Shown: positions 54,601 through 64,000 of the stretch, one piece after another | How the letters are laid out: each line of letters opens with the position of its first letter | How positions within the stretch are numbered: the stretch's first letter is position 1 | Origin: Geosiphon pyriformis | Lineage: Eukaryota; Glomeromycota; Glomeromycetes; Archaeosporales; Geosiphonaceae | Assembly: GCA_016748015.1 (NCBI GenBank) | Contig: JAAOMT010000213.1 | Coordinates: 114,529-178,528, forward strand | Reading direction: 5' to 3' | Length of the DNA: 64,000 nt | Position numbers and translations under genes: made by a program | Notes under the pieces: model-generated | Told to the model about the DNA's origin: nothing | What the model saw: only the letters and a program-made list of their open reading frames with translations | The model's database searches: none

Positions 54601-57035
54601 AGAAATACTACAATGGGAAACTTTTTCTTTCCTAAATTTCATGACCATGAATAGAGCTAAGAGTAAAAAAATTGCAAACGTTACTTTTTCTATAGTAACT
54701 AATAAAGTTTCAACACAAGAGGGTCTCTCTGTTATTGAAGCAGCTAAACAAAACGTTCTGGCAACATTTCCTTTAAAAAATATTAGTGAAAAGCTGCCTT
54801 TAGCAACTTCTGGTTCACTTTCTTTTCCTTTGGCTGGAAGTTTTTCTTCAGTCAAAGTTCTTTCAAAAAGGCATACTTAGATTAGTCCCAGTGTTGTCTC
54901 TACCACTTCAAAAAACCCAAAGATTTTTAATAACAGACCAGTCAACAAGTTGGTCTTTTTTGCTCTTACCACTTTCACTACTACTTCTATTACTACTGCT
55001 TCACAAATGGCCACGAAAGCAAAAAATTCCAAAAAACAACAGCAGGCAATCACAACTGTTATGGTCACACCAAACTCTTTTGTGGTTCCAGATGAGATCT
55101 TCAGTATAATTTTCACAGCAGCAGCCAGTCCTCTTCCTGATATGGATGGCAACAACAGTGGCACATCTTCCAAGATGGGCCAAGATCAACCACTGGCTGT
55201 GTTGCCAGATGTGGTACTCTCTGGCAGATCATTGTCAATCCCAATAGCAAAACAGTCTATCAATCTAGATGATCTCAAAGATTGAACTGATCAGATAGAA
55301 ATGGAATCAACTGTCTCTCCCCCAGTTTCTGATGCTGCTGATGGTAGTGCTTGAGAGAATGTGAATGGTTGTCAGAAGTTCTCTGGTTGGGTGGCCTTCA
55401 ATCTACTACCTGGTGCTATGTTTAAGATCAAAATGGCCCTGCTTGGTTTCTTGTTTCAGTTGCTGCCTGGTTGTATTGGGCTTAAGTCAGTTTCATAAAA
55501 TGCTGTTAAGTTGTTCTGTGTGGAATTTGCATCTCAGGAGAGCCACCAAAGTGGCCATCAGTGATGAGGTTTTTTTGACCACTCTTAAGATTGCATAGTC
55601 TTCTGGTGTGGTCTCTGTTTCTTCTCCTTTCTTGTCAGTTGCACTGCACGATGTACTTTTGGGTACCTCTTCTAATAACATCAAAACTGCTCTTGGCATT
55701 TTTGGTGTTGTCACTTCTGTTAAATTGAAGCCTGCTGGCTTATGACAATATGCTGTGGTTAATTTTAAGGACATTTTTTCTGCTGCTGCTGCTTTCTCTA
55801 ACTAGTCTGTATTGGTCAAAAAAGATAGTGTTAGGATTTTTCCTATCACCAACCAAAAGAAGATTATCTTCTCAAGAAATGCATTCAAAGCTAAGTTGGT
55901 CAATCTTCCAGTTGGCTATATTGCCTTTGAGATAAGCGATTTGGTCTCCCAAGTTAGTGACCGTACATGTTTTATTTCTTGCTTCCCTGAATTTTATCAA
56001 TGTCAATGCTTTGCTGTGATTACTTTTGATTCTTTGGAATCTCTAAATGTCACTGTGTCAAAAACTGGTACCTTGTGTGGTTGTCACATTTGGTGGAAAA
56101 CTTCTGGGTGTCACCACTGTTACAGGTGTCAAGACTTGAATCATTTGGCTGTGGACTGCAAGAAGTTGCCTTTTCTCTTACTTAAACTCCCTTCCAACAT
56201 CTTTGGTGGCCCCAAAAATTTCAAACCTTTAGTTGTTAGATCTAAATTTTATGCCAAGGCTGCTGCTTTTGTGGTTCCTCCTGGTGCTGCTGCTGCTGAT
56301 ATGAACTTGGATCTTGGTGGTCCTCCCAAAACTGTGACACTCATGTTGCCTGCTGTCTCTTCTGTTCCCAATTCTGCTGTTAAATTTAGGTTGGTTTCTC
56401 TTGAATCTTACTTTAGTGAACTATCTGTGTTGATAAAATCTTTAATTGAACCTGTTAGTGCTCTGGTTGCATTGGTTACCAAATTGCTGTCTACTCTATC
56501 TGTCATAAATGTATCAGTTAAGGAATGTGTGGATGGATTGGCTAAGCAAAATAAAGACTTGGCTGCTGTTGCCACCATAATGCAAAAAAGATTAACATGT
56601 CTTGAGACAATATGTAAACAGGTCTACTTGAAAAATGGATCAGATGTTAATGACATGGTTGATGATGTTGATGATAATGATGATGAAGATAAAGACTTTT
56701 CAGTTTATCATAATATCTTTGATGTTATGATGCACTTATGGAAAAATCAGCCTTCCAGAATCAAATTCAGTCCTAATCAGACTGCTAAGTGGATAAGTAG
56801 TATGGTTAAGAATAGTTATGAGCTTGTTAGCATTATGAGTAAGATATATGAATTAGATATGTTTAATACATTAGGTAGCAAAGATAGTACTAGCATGTAG
56901 TTAGGGCTTTCCACTTGTAATTAGCCATATCTTGTGATTTTTGTATTATTGGGTAAGCTGGCTTTGTAAAACCACCACATTACTGTGACTTAACTAATAA
57001 ATGACCAGTGTGGCTACATATTAACATAAAAAAAA
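54601..57035 (+). mobile_element. S6: half-LINE inserted in S4
   Basis: 2435 bp with a short poly(A) (57027-57035). Flanks ttatggataagatata (54585-54600) and taatgaataagatgta (57036-57051) match at 13 of 16 positions. It is adjacent to S5, and its target lies only six bases after the S5 duplication. Confidence 0.85.
54641..56900 (+). pseudogene. S6 ORF1-like protein
   Basis: MTMNRAKSKKIANVTF start. TAG near 54880, then open 54950-55285. An 11-base deletion at 55541 shifts the frame. RRM-like region 55640-55780 (SNNIKTALGIFGVV) with TGA at the Trp of the next strand. The C-terminal 362 codons (55812-56900) are fully open: RKD-type block, knuckle CHHCYRCQDLNHLAVDC, Ala-rich stretch, helical SELSVLIKSLIEPVSALVAL, Asp run DDVDDNDDEDKDFSVY and end MFNTLGSKDSTSM. 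This is the best view of the family's C-terminus. Confidence 0.85.
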
Positions 57036-57245
57036 TAATGAATAAGATGTATAATTTAGATATATTTGAATCTTTAGGTAGCAAAGGTAGTACTAGCATG
57101 TAGTTAAGGCTTTCCACCTGTAATTAGCCGCATTTTGTAATTCTTGTATTATTGGGTAAGCTGGTATTATAAAACTGTCACATTACTGTGGACTTAACTA
57201 ATAAACAATCAGTATGGCTACATATTAACAAAAAAAAAAAAAAAA
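57036..57245 (+). other. S4 C-terminal codons and 3' tail
   Basis: Restarts MNKMYNLDIFESLGSKGSTSM to TAG 57101-57103, then the shared tail and poly(A) 57230-57245. Confirms that S5 and S6 both landed in S4. Confidence 0.82.
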
Positions 57246-57254
57246 AACATTGTC

Positions 57255-58192
57255 TATTGCTGGTAAAGATGGTATAGATGAGTTCAGCAGTTTCTTCTGA
57301 TTCTTCTTAATCTTCATTATTACTCTCATTATTATTTGATTCATCTTCTTCTTGGTTCTGTTTGGTTGCTGAAGGAGTTGTCCAATGACAGCATTTAACC
57401 ACAATGGGTTTTTTATCACATCTGATGGATAGTTCGCAAAGTTCATAGTCAAGTAGTGCTTTGGCTTTCTTAAGCCACTTATTACTAACAATAATAGTAT
57501 ACTTTTTTGCTTCATATACTTCCATGTCTGTTTTGATGCTGATACCATTGATGCAACCAGGAACAGCTTTGGCTATACCCAGATCTTTTTTTTTGTCACC
57601 ATGTGCATTGGTTATAAGCCAGGTGGAAGGTTTATCAATCTTTCTTCCAATGGCTTCTAGAAAGTGTTTGGCAATTACACTGACAGATAATCCACTGTCT
57701 AGAATCAAATCAATAAAGTAGTCAGCCACTTGGGCTTTGCAAATCAAAGAAGTGACATTGCTGTTGTCAGCAAGTTCAGCTTGACAAGAACACTTATTGG
57801 TTTTTGGTATCTTCTTCTTTGGTATCAATGATTTGTGAAGATCTTTTCTGAACTGTGAATGGGTTATTAGTTGGCCAAATGTAATATGTGCTGGGGTTTC
57901 CATAAGATCTTTAACAACATAATAGAGGCCAGATTTTTGTACTATTTCTGGAGATTCCAACTTTGGAGGATTTTTAAAAACTTTAGTCTTTGGTGGTTTA
58001 TTGTTGTCAGTAGTGAAAGTTGAGACTTTGTTGGGATCTAGAACGAAATCAACCTTGGCTTTCTTCTTCTTTCTTGTTAAGTCAGAGGTATTGATTGCCA
58101 GTTCATCCATATCATGATTGTTATTAGTTAGGTTAAAGATGTAAAAAGGGTTTTCTTCTGGTTGGCTTGTACTTTTACTCTTTGGAGGTGTG
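57255..58192 (-). pseudogene. pol: G-1 protease
   Basis: Open from 58110 to 57307: KKKKAKVDFVLDPNK, PPKLESPEIVQKSGLYYVVK, CSCQAELADNSN and an intact active site LILDSGLSVSVI (about 57695-57730), then TIIVSNKWLKKAKALLDYEL and an acidic Glu/Asn run. It is the only G protease in the window with DSG preserved. Pol is in the -1 frame relative to gag. Confidence 0.88.
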
Positions 58193-58193
58193 C

Positions 58194-59733
58194 CTACCAG
58201 TTTAAAGACTGATAAACAGTAGCTTCAACTAAGAGATCCTCTCCAAAGAAATTGATGTTGGCATAATTGGATCTTTGATTGGGAACATTATTATTGTTGG
58301 GTCTGTTATTCTGGGTGTCATTATTTCTAGGAGTTAGAGGAAGCAATGGAAGATTGTTGCAGTCTCTGAAAAAGTGTCCAGTTAGTCCACAGTGATAGCA
58401 CACAGGTAGGCCACAATTTTGTTGTCTTTGATATGGTGGTTGTTGGAGCTGATTAAAGTGGGGTTCAAATCTGGGTCTTTAGAGTTACTGGTTGTCTTTG
58501 ACTGCTTGGGCTAATAGTTCTAATAGCCGAACAAAGTTAGCAGTAAGTCTGTCTATTAATTGTTCATTGGAGTCTTGAATGTGAGTGGCAAAAGAGATAG
58601 CAGCCATTTGTGGAGCTGAAACCATGACAAGAGCAGAAGCAAAAACTGAAAGAGTAGATCCTAGGTGCATTCTTTGGTTGTTTTCTATTCTCTGGGCAAG
58701 TTCAATGGCCATATCTATTGTGGGATTATTTTTTAGGGCCAGAAGGAACCAAAGAGCATATAAGAAATCAGTTCTCAATCCTTTTGTAAAGGAATGAATC
58801 TTTTGCTCTTTTGTCTAATTTCTATCAGAGTTTATATGCTTAAATAATTTTCTAATGGCTTTAATGTATTCAGTTACTATTTCTCTTGGCCTTGGGTTCT
58901 TCTTTCAAATTCCATGTGTTATTTGGATATCAAGATAGAAGTTTTCAAACTGGGTAGTGAAAGAGGTGTTATCTTCTCCAGCATTTGCTGGTGTTTATCT
59001 AATAATTTTTTGCTGAATATTGGCATTGGTTTTTTGTGAAAACCAAGTAGCAGGAAAGCCTTAGAAATAGCCACCAACAATTTGGAACTTGTATTCATTA
59101 TCATATTGGCTTGCTGTGACAGCTCTCTCAAAATCATTCACATTCAATTGGATCTTGGGTATTACTTCTGAATAATGGTAATGGGGTGTTGTTTCTTCGC
59201 CCTAAAGCAATCTGTATATCTTGGAGGGTGATCAAAATGTTTTGTTGCAGAGAGTCTTGAGCCATTGGTTTAGGTGTAACTGTTTGTGCGGAGTGTTCTG
59301 ATTTACTTGAAAAGATATCAAAAATAGGAGCAGTTTAATAGCTTTCTTCTTTTGTTTCAAGAGAAGTTTCAGTTGATTGATAAACAGCAATCCAAGTATG
59401 GATTTGATGATTCAGATATTCGAAATTAGAGGGCTGTTGTTCAAAGATTGTGGAATATAAAAGCTGATTGATGCTGTTGTTTCTTTCTTCAAAGTTGTCT
59501 TCAAAATAAGCTTGGTCAAAGTAATAGGTTGTATAAGCTGTATAGGTTTCAGCTGAATGCTCATTCAGAAACCAGTTCCAAAAGTTTTGGAATTGTCTGC
59601 TGGATTGTTCTTTAATGGGAAAGCAAATCAAGCAGAAGGGCAAAGGATTGAGTTCAATAAAGTCTAGATCGTTTTTGTTGTGTACTTCAAAGTGTTCTTC
59701 TGATTGTTATAGCAGATATGAATAATCACCTAT
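58194..59733 (-). pseudogene. gag: G-1 gag
   Basis: The start ATG is ATA at 59733 (followed by GDYSYLL). Capsid region with ERAVTASQYDNEYKFQIVGG-like sequence near 59050-59150 broken by frame changes, ALWFLLALKNNPTIDMAIEL (58700), knuckle CYHCGLTGHFFRDC (58360-58401), QSLNW and TAG at 58194-58196. Open pieces 59335-59643, 58919-59137, 58485-58778 and 58194-58403. Confidence 0.87.
58200..58206 (-). other. Putative -1 frameshift site (TTTAAAC), G-1
   Basis: Minus strand TCT TTA AAC TGG TAG; heptamer in the gag frame, stop one codon later, pol in the -1 frame. Confidence 0.75.
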
Positions 59734-59763
59734 ACAATAGAAAACAAAGTGGATTTTGACAAT

Positions 59764-59779
59764 CTTACAGGGAGCACCA
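59764..59779 (-). promoter_or_regulatory. G-1 primer binding site
   Basis: TGGTGCTCCCTGTAAG on the minus strand, six bases inside the LTR. The best preserved G-family PBS; nearly identical to that of D. Confidence 0.75.
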
Positions 59780-59785
59780 CTTTTA

Positions 59786-60428
59786 TGTTATGGGTTGGAG
59801 TAACAAACTAATGGATAGCAAGAGAAAACAGAATTGTAGAGTGATAAAAGAAATCAAAGAAAATTCAACTTCAAAGAGTAAATTGAATAAGTATAGATTC
59901 AATGTGCAAGATTAGTCTCATAAAATATCTCAGTCACTATACTTTTCAAAGATAACTGGGGAATCTGAAAGTAGAGGGATAGTCCATACTGTCAACAAAT
60001 GATCACACCTGGTATAATTTTATGCCTTACGTCAACACTTTTAGAATTCAATATCAGGTATTAGATATTTTCTTCAGTCATGTTTTATTCAATAATCTTT
60101 AAATGCTGCAATTACATGTTTCAGAAAAAAGGGTAAGGAATAACCAACAAGTAGTCTTTTATCCCAAGATGTTTGGATACTTGAAAATAAGGAAAAAGAA
60201 ATTAGTGATAAGAGAAAGATTGAGATGAAAGTTGTTATTTTATTTATTTAATTTCCTTGATTTCTACATGCTTTTCTACAGCTAAGAGATTCATTGCTTA
60301 TATAGCTATCAAAAATGGTCAATGATCAGGTCAATGATTACTTTCTAAAAATAGAATGGCTAATTTATATAACATCAGTGGCTAATACATGTGATAATTA
60401 ATAAGAAGTATAAGTTTCAATTGTAACA
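59786..60428 (-). repeat. G-1 5' LTR
   Basis: 643 bp, TGTTATGGG ... TGTAACA. Only about two 12-bp repeat units remain (60317-60341). Confidence 0.92.
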
Positions 60429-60430
60429 GT

Positions 60431-61984
60431 ATGAGTGATTATTCATACCTGTCACAACAATCAGAAGAACACTTTGAAGCACACAACAAAAATGATTTAG
60501 ACTTTATTGAACTCAATCTTTTGCCTTCCTGCTTAATCTGCTTTCCCATTAAAAAACAATTCAGCAAACAATTCTAAGACTTTTGAAACTGGTTTCTGAA
60601 TAAGCATTTAGCTGAAATCTACACAGCCTATACAACTAATTACTTTAATCAAGCTTATTTTGAAAACAACTTTGAAGAAAAAAACAACAGCATCAATCAG
60701 CTTTTATATTCCACAACTTTTAAACAACAGCCCCATAATTTCGAATATCTGAATCATCAAATTCATACTTGAATTGCTGTTCATTAATCAACTGAAACTT
60801 CTCTTGAAACAGAAGAAAAAAGTTATCAAACTGCTCTTGTTTTTGATCTCTTCTTAAGTGAATTAGATCATTCTATTCAAACAATAACTTCTGAACCAAT
60901 AGCTAATGATCCTATGTAACAGAACATTCTGATTGCTCTCCAAGACATACAAACTGCTTTGGGAAGAAAAAACAACACTTTATTATTCTTATTCAGAAGT
61001 GATACACAAGATCCAATTGAATAATTGGATAATTTTAAGAAAGCAGCTACTGCAAATTAATATGATGATGAATACAAGTTCCAAATCATTGGTGGCTACC
61101 TCCAAGGCTCTCCTGCTACTTGGTTCTCACAAGAAACCAATGCCAATACTCAGCAAAAAATCATTAGATGGACACTAACAAATGCTGGAGAAGATAACAC
61201 CTCTTTTACTACCCAGTTTAAAATGAAATTTAGAACTCCTATCTTGATATTCAAATGGCATATGGAATTAGAAAAAAAAACCTAAGGTCATGGTAAAGTT
61301 GTAACTGAGTATGCCAAAGCAATCAGAAAATTAATCAAGTGAGTAGATTCTGGAAGAAACTAAACAAAAGAGCAAAAGATTCATTTCTTTACAAAAGGAT
61401 TAAAAACTGATCTTTCCTATGCTCTTTGGCCCCTCCTGGCACTGAAAGACAATTTCACAATGGATATGACTATTGAACTTGCTCAGAAATTAGAAGACAA
61501 TCAAAGAATGCACTTAGGTTCCACACTTCCAGTTTTTGCTTCTGCTCCTGTTATGGCTCTTGCTCTCCAAATGGCTGCTATTTCTTTTGTTGCCCAAACT
61601 CAAGACTCAAATGAACAGTTAATAGATAGACTCACAGCTAATCTTGCCTGGTTACTGGAACTCTTAACCCAAGCAGTTAGAGAGAATCAACAACCCCAAA
61701 GACCCAGATTTGAATTTCATTTTAATCAGCCCTAGCAACTCCTTTATCAAAGACAACAAAATTGTGGTCCACTTGTGTGTTATCACTGTGAATTAACTGG
61801 ACATTTCTCCAAAGATTGCAACAATCCTCCTCCACCTCTTTCAGCTTCTAGTAACAATGACAATCAAAACAACAGAATCATCAACAACAATGTTCCCAAC
61901 CAAAGACCCAATTATGTCAACATCAATTTTTTTGGAGAGGATCCCTTACTTAAAGCCATTATTTATCGGTCTTTAAACTGGTAA
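60431..61984 (+). pseudogene. gag: G-0 gag
   Basis: MSDYSYLSQQSEEHFEAHN start at 60431. Capsid region around DPIE-stop-LDNFKKAATAN, block ALWPLLALKDNFTMDMTIEL, knuckle CYHCELTGHFSKDC (61778-61820), end RSLNW and TAA 61982-61984. One frame throughout apart from in-frame stops: more than ten, mainly TAA and TGA at Trp/Gln codons in the first two thirds. Confidence 0.88.
61972..61978 (+). other. Putative -1 frameshift site (TTTAAAC), G-0
   Basis: TCT TTA AAC TGG TAA at the gag end; pol continues in the -1 frame as LVSTPPK. Third independent copy with the same heptamer and spacing. Confidence 0.75.
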
Positions 61985-62830
61985 GCACACCTCCAAAGAG
62001 TGAGAGTACAAGCCAACCAGAAAAAAACCCCTTTTATGCTTTTAACCTAACTAATGATGACCATAACATGAATAAACTAGCAATTAACACTTCTGAATTA
62101 ACAAGAAAGAAAAAGAAAGCCAAGGTTGATTTCATTATAGATCCAAAGAAACCTCCACATTAACTGCTGATAACAATAAACCACCAAAGGCTAAAGTTTT
62201 TAAAAATCCTTCAAAGTTGGAACCTCCAGAAATTGTACAAAAATCTGGACCCTATTTTGTTGTCAAAGATCTCATGGAAACATCTGCTCACATTACCTTT
62301 GGCCAGTTAATAACCCATCTCCAATTCAGAAAAGATTTTTGCAAATCTTTAATTTCCAAGAAAAAGACACCAAAGACTAACAAGTGCCCATGCCAAGCTG
62401 GACTTGCTGACAACAGCCATGTTACTCCTCTCATTTGTAAAGCCCAAGTGGCTGGTTACTTTATTGATCTGATCCTGGACAGTATATTATCTGTTAGCAT
62501 TATTGTCAAACACTTTTTAGAAACAATTGGCAGAAAGATTGATGAACCATTTACAAGACCAATGACCAATATACATGGTGACAAGAAGAAAGGTTTGGGC
62601 ATAGCCAAAGCTGTTCCTGTCCAAATCAATGGCATTAGCATTGAAACTGACATGGAAGTATCTGAAGCAAAAGAATATATCATAATAATTGGCAATGAAT
62701 GGCTCAAGAAAGCAAAAGCCTTGCTTGATTATGAACTCTGTGAACTGACTATCAAATATGGTGAGAAACTCATCATGGTTAAGTGTTGCCATTAAACAAC
62801 TTCTCCAGTACTCAAACAAAGCCAAAAAAA
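61985..62830 (+). pseudogene. pol: G-0 protease
   Basis: A one-base change near 62150 shifts the frame before 62217; open from there to 62795. PPKLEPPEIVQKS-like start, CPCQAGLADNSHV, and an active site reading LILDSILSVSII (Gly of DSG replaced by Ile). TIIVGNEWLKKAKALLDYEL-like second half. Confidence 0.85.
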
Positions 62831-63200
62831 AAGCAATCAAACAAATCAGATAATGAAGAAAGTGAAGAAGAAGATAAACAAGAAGAACAAAAAGAACTGC
62901 TAAACTTGTCTACACTATTTTTACCAACAATGACAAGCCATTAGACAATGTTAAAGCTGACAAAAAAAAATCATGGTAAATGGCAAGCTGATCTGCTGGC
63001 CCTACTATGATACTCTCAGAAAAACCTTTGATAGAAAATCTGGCAAGAAAGCAAAATACAGTTATTGGTGGCATGATTCTTGTGCCAGGTGCTGGTACAA
63101 TAAATCTTTGTATTTCCCTAGTGATGAATGCAAATTCTGCCTAATCTATTACAAAGATTGAAAGCCAATTAGCTTAATACTCAGAGAAAAACTAAAAGAA
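62831..63200 (+). pseudogene. pol: G-0 Cys-rich linker
   Basis: Acidic, Lys/Glu-rich stretch with frame changes, then NGKLICWPYYDTLRKTFD, YWWHDSCARCWYNKSLYFPS and C-x2-C (63060-63145). Confidence 0.78.
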
Positions 63201-64000
63201 GTACAGAAGTCTTTTGAGAATGAACCACCTGAAATCCAATCACTAGTTGTAGAACAAAAAGAACCTTCCCTTGAAGAAAAAAAAAGTAGACATTGAAAAT
63301 CTGTTGGCTAGGAATAGTTCAGTTATCTCAAATGAAAATAATATTTCTGGATGAACCCATGTGATACAACACACTATTACCACAAAAGAAACTCATTTCA
63401 TTTATTTAAAGTTTTATTAATTCAATTAACACAATGATGAGTTTATTAAGAAAGAGATAAACCGGATGAAAAATCTTGGATTTATTCAAAAAACCAAGAG
63501 TGAATGGGCTTTCCTAGTTGTAGTGGTATCCAAAAAAGGTGGAATCCTACACTTCTGTGTTGACTACTGCCAACTAAATGCATTTACTATAAGAAACATG
63601 TACTCACTCCCCAAAATTGATACAATACTAGATAAATTCAATGGTGCTGTTTTCTTCTTAACTATTGACTTAACTGCTGGATTCTGGCAAGTAGAGATGA
63701 ATTCAGAAAGCAGAAAGAAAACTGCTTTCATTACCAAGTATAGCACCTATGAATTCACAGTCATGCCTTTTGGTCTTACTAATGCCCCTTTCACCTTCCA
63801 ATGTCTAATGAACAAAGTATTTGAATCAGTAAAAGAAAACTTTGTTCTAGTCTACTTAGATGACATAATGGTCTACTCAAAAACCTGGAATGAACACCTT
63901 GAATATTTGCAGAAGGTTTTTGATCTGCTTGGAAATGCTGGTTTTAAGATCAACTCAATCAAATCTTTCTTTGAATGCCAATCCACCCAATTCTTTGGTC
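63201..64000 (+). pseudogene. pol: G-0 reverse transcriptase, cut by window edge
   Basis: ENLLARNS-like pre-RT, FCVDYCQLNAFT, TAGFWQVEM, PFGLTNAPFTFQ and an intact VYLDDIMVYSK near 63850-63885. Stops occur upstream around 63285-63430, with a frame change at the A8 run near 63280. Confidence 0.88.

Larger units (their letters stand above)
49743..57245 (+). mobile_element. S4: half-LINE hosting S5 and S6
   Basis: 5' part 49743-52003, a short middle piece 54568-54600, and tail 57036-57245 ending in poly(A). Perfect duplication aacattgtc in G-1 (49734-49742, 57246-57254). Net length about 2.5 kb. Both later insertions fall within the last ~60 coding bases. Confidence 0.88.
25729..60428 (-). mobile_element. 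G-1: gypsy element, minus strand, containing S3/G-4/D and S4/S5/S6
   Basis: Reassembled from the 5' LTR (59786-60428), gag (58194-59733), protease (57255-58192), Cys-rich linker and RT/RNase H (48066-49742), integrase (46800-48030), ORF3 (46563-46800 plus 25791-26319) and the cut 3' LTR (25729-25790). Two LINE-type insertions split it: S3 (duplication caatggtc/taatgatt at 26320-26327 and 46555-46562, three transitions apart) and S4 (aacattgtc at 49734-49742 and 57246-57254, perfect). Its right flank GTAT (60429-60432) is the first bases of the G-0 gag start, so it inserted into G-0. Confidence 0.88.
60429..64000 (+). mobile_element. G-0: outermost gypsy element, truncated by window edge
   Basis: Gag start, gag, protease, Cys-rich linker and RT run uninterrupted to the right edge. 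Its LTR and leader are absent here because G-1 inserted at GTAT, two bases before the gag ATG. The missing 5' end should lie far to the left, beyond the start of the window. Confidence 0.88.

Noticed and set aside
54380-54601. Lys-rich open frame
   Set aside because: It is the translated poly(A) tail of S5.

Overview
The window is entirely transposable-element DNA from a eukaryotic nuclear genome. It is AT-rich, and I see no host gene, tRNA, rRNA or bacterial feature. Two Ty3/gypsy LTR families and two related non-LTR (LINE) families account for essentially every base. The AT bias, gag/pol style, zinc-knuckle ORF1 proteins and heavy nesting are most reminiscent of an arbuscular mycorrhizal fungus (Glomeromycotina). 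That assignment rests on general resemblance and is tentative.

Element names used here. G = a 7.6-7.8 kb gypsy family (LTRs 640-740 bp; gag, then protease/Cys-rich linker/RT/RNase H, integrase, and a third ORF). D = a 10.3 kb gypsy element with a dUTPase domain between protease and RT. L = a ~7.5 kb LINE with ORF1 (RRM + zinc knuckle) and ORF2 (endonuclease, RT, RNase H, zinc finger). S = ~2.4 kb 'half-LINEs' that carry only an ORF1-like protein and share the L 3' tail.

Layout, from outermost to innermost. G-0 (+) is visible from 60429 to the right edge. G-1 (-, 25729-60428) sits at the start of its gag. G-2 (+, left of the window to 25728) sits in the 3' LTR of G-1. Inside G-2 are S1 (about 10-2450), a solo LTR (4536-5214), the complete LINE L1 (5433-21389) and S2 (21537-23990). 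Inside L1 is G-3 (10436-18924), and inside the G-3 protease is LINE fragment L2 (15262-16104). G-1 also holds S3 (26328-46554), which contains G-4 (27585-45642), whose protease gene contains D (30498-40764). Finally G-1 holds S4 (49743-57245), whose 3' part was hit by S5 (52004-54567) and S6 (54601-57035). Target-site duplications, some mutated, support most joins.

How the parts work together. G makes Gag and, by an apparent -1 ribosomal frameshift at a conserved TTTAAAC, Gag-Pol. D keeps gag through RNase H in one frame. Both gypsy families appear primed by the same tRNA. L1 would have supplied the replication machinery; S elements look like its passengers. All copies are decayed by transitions (CGA to TGA, CAG to TAG, TGG to TGA/TAG, catalytic Asp to Asn). 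The best-preserved single gene is the G-3 integrase.
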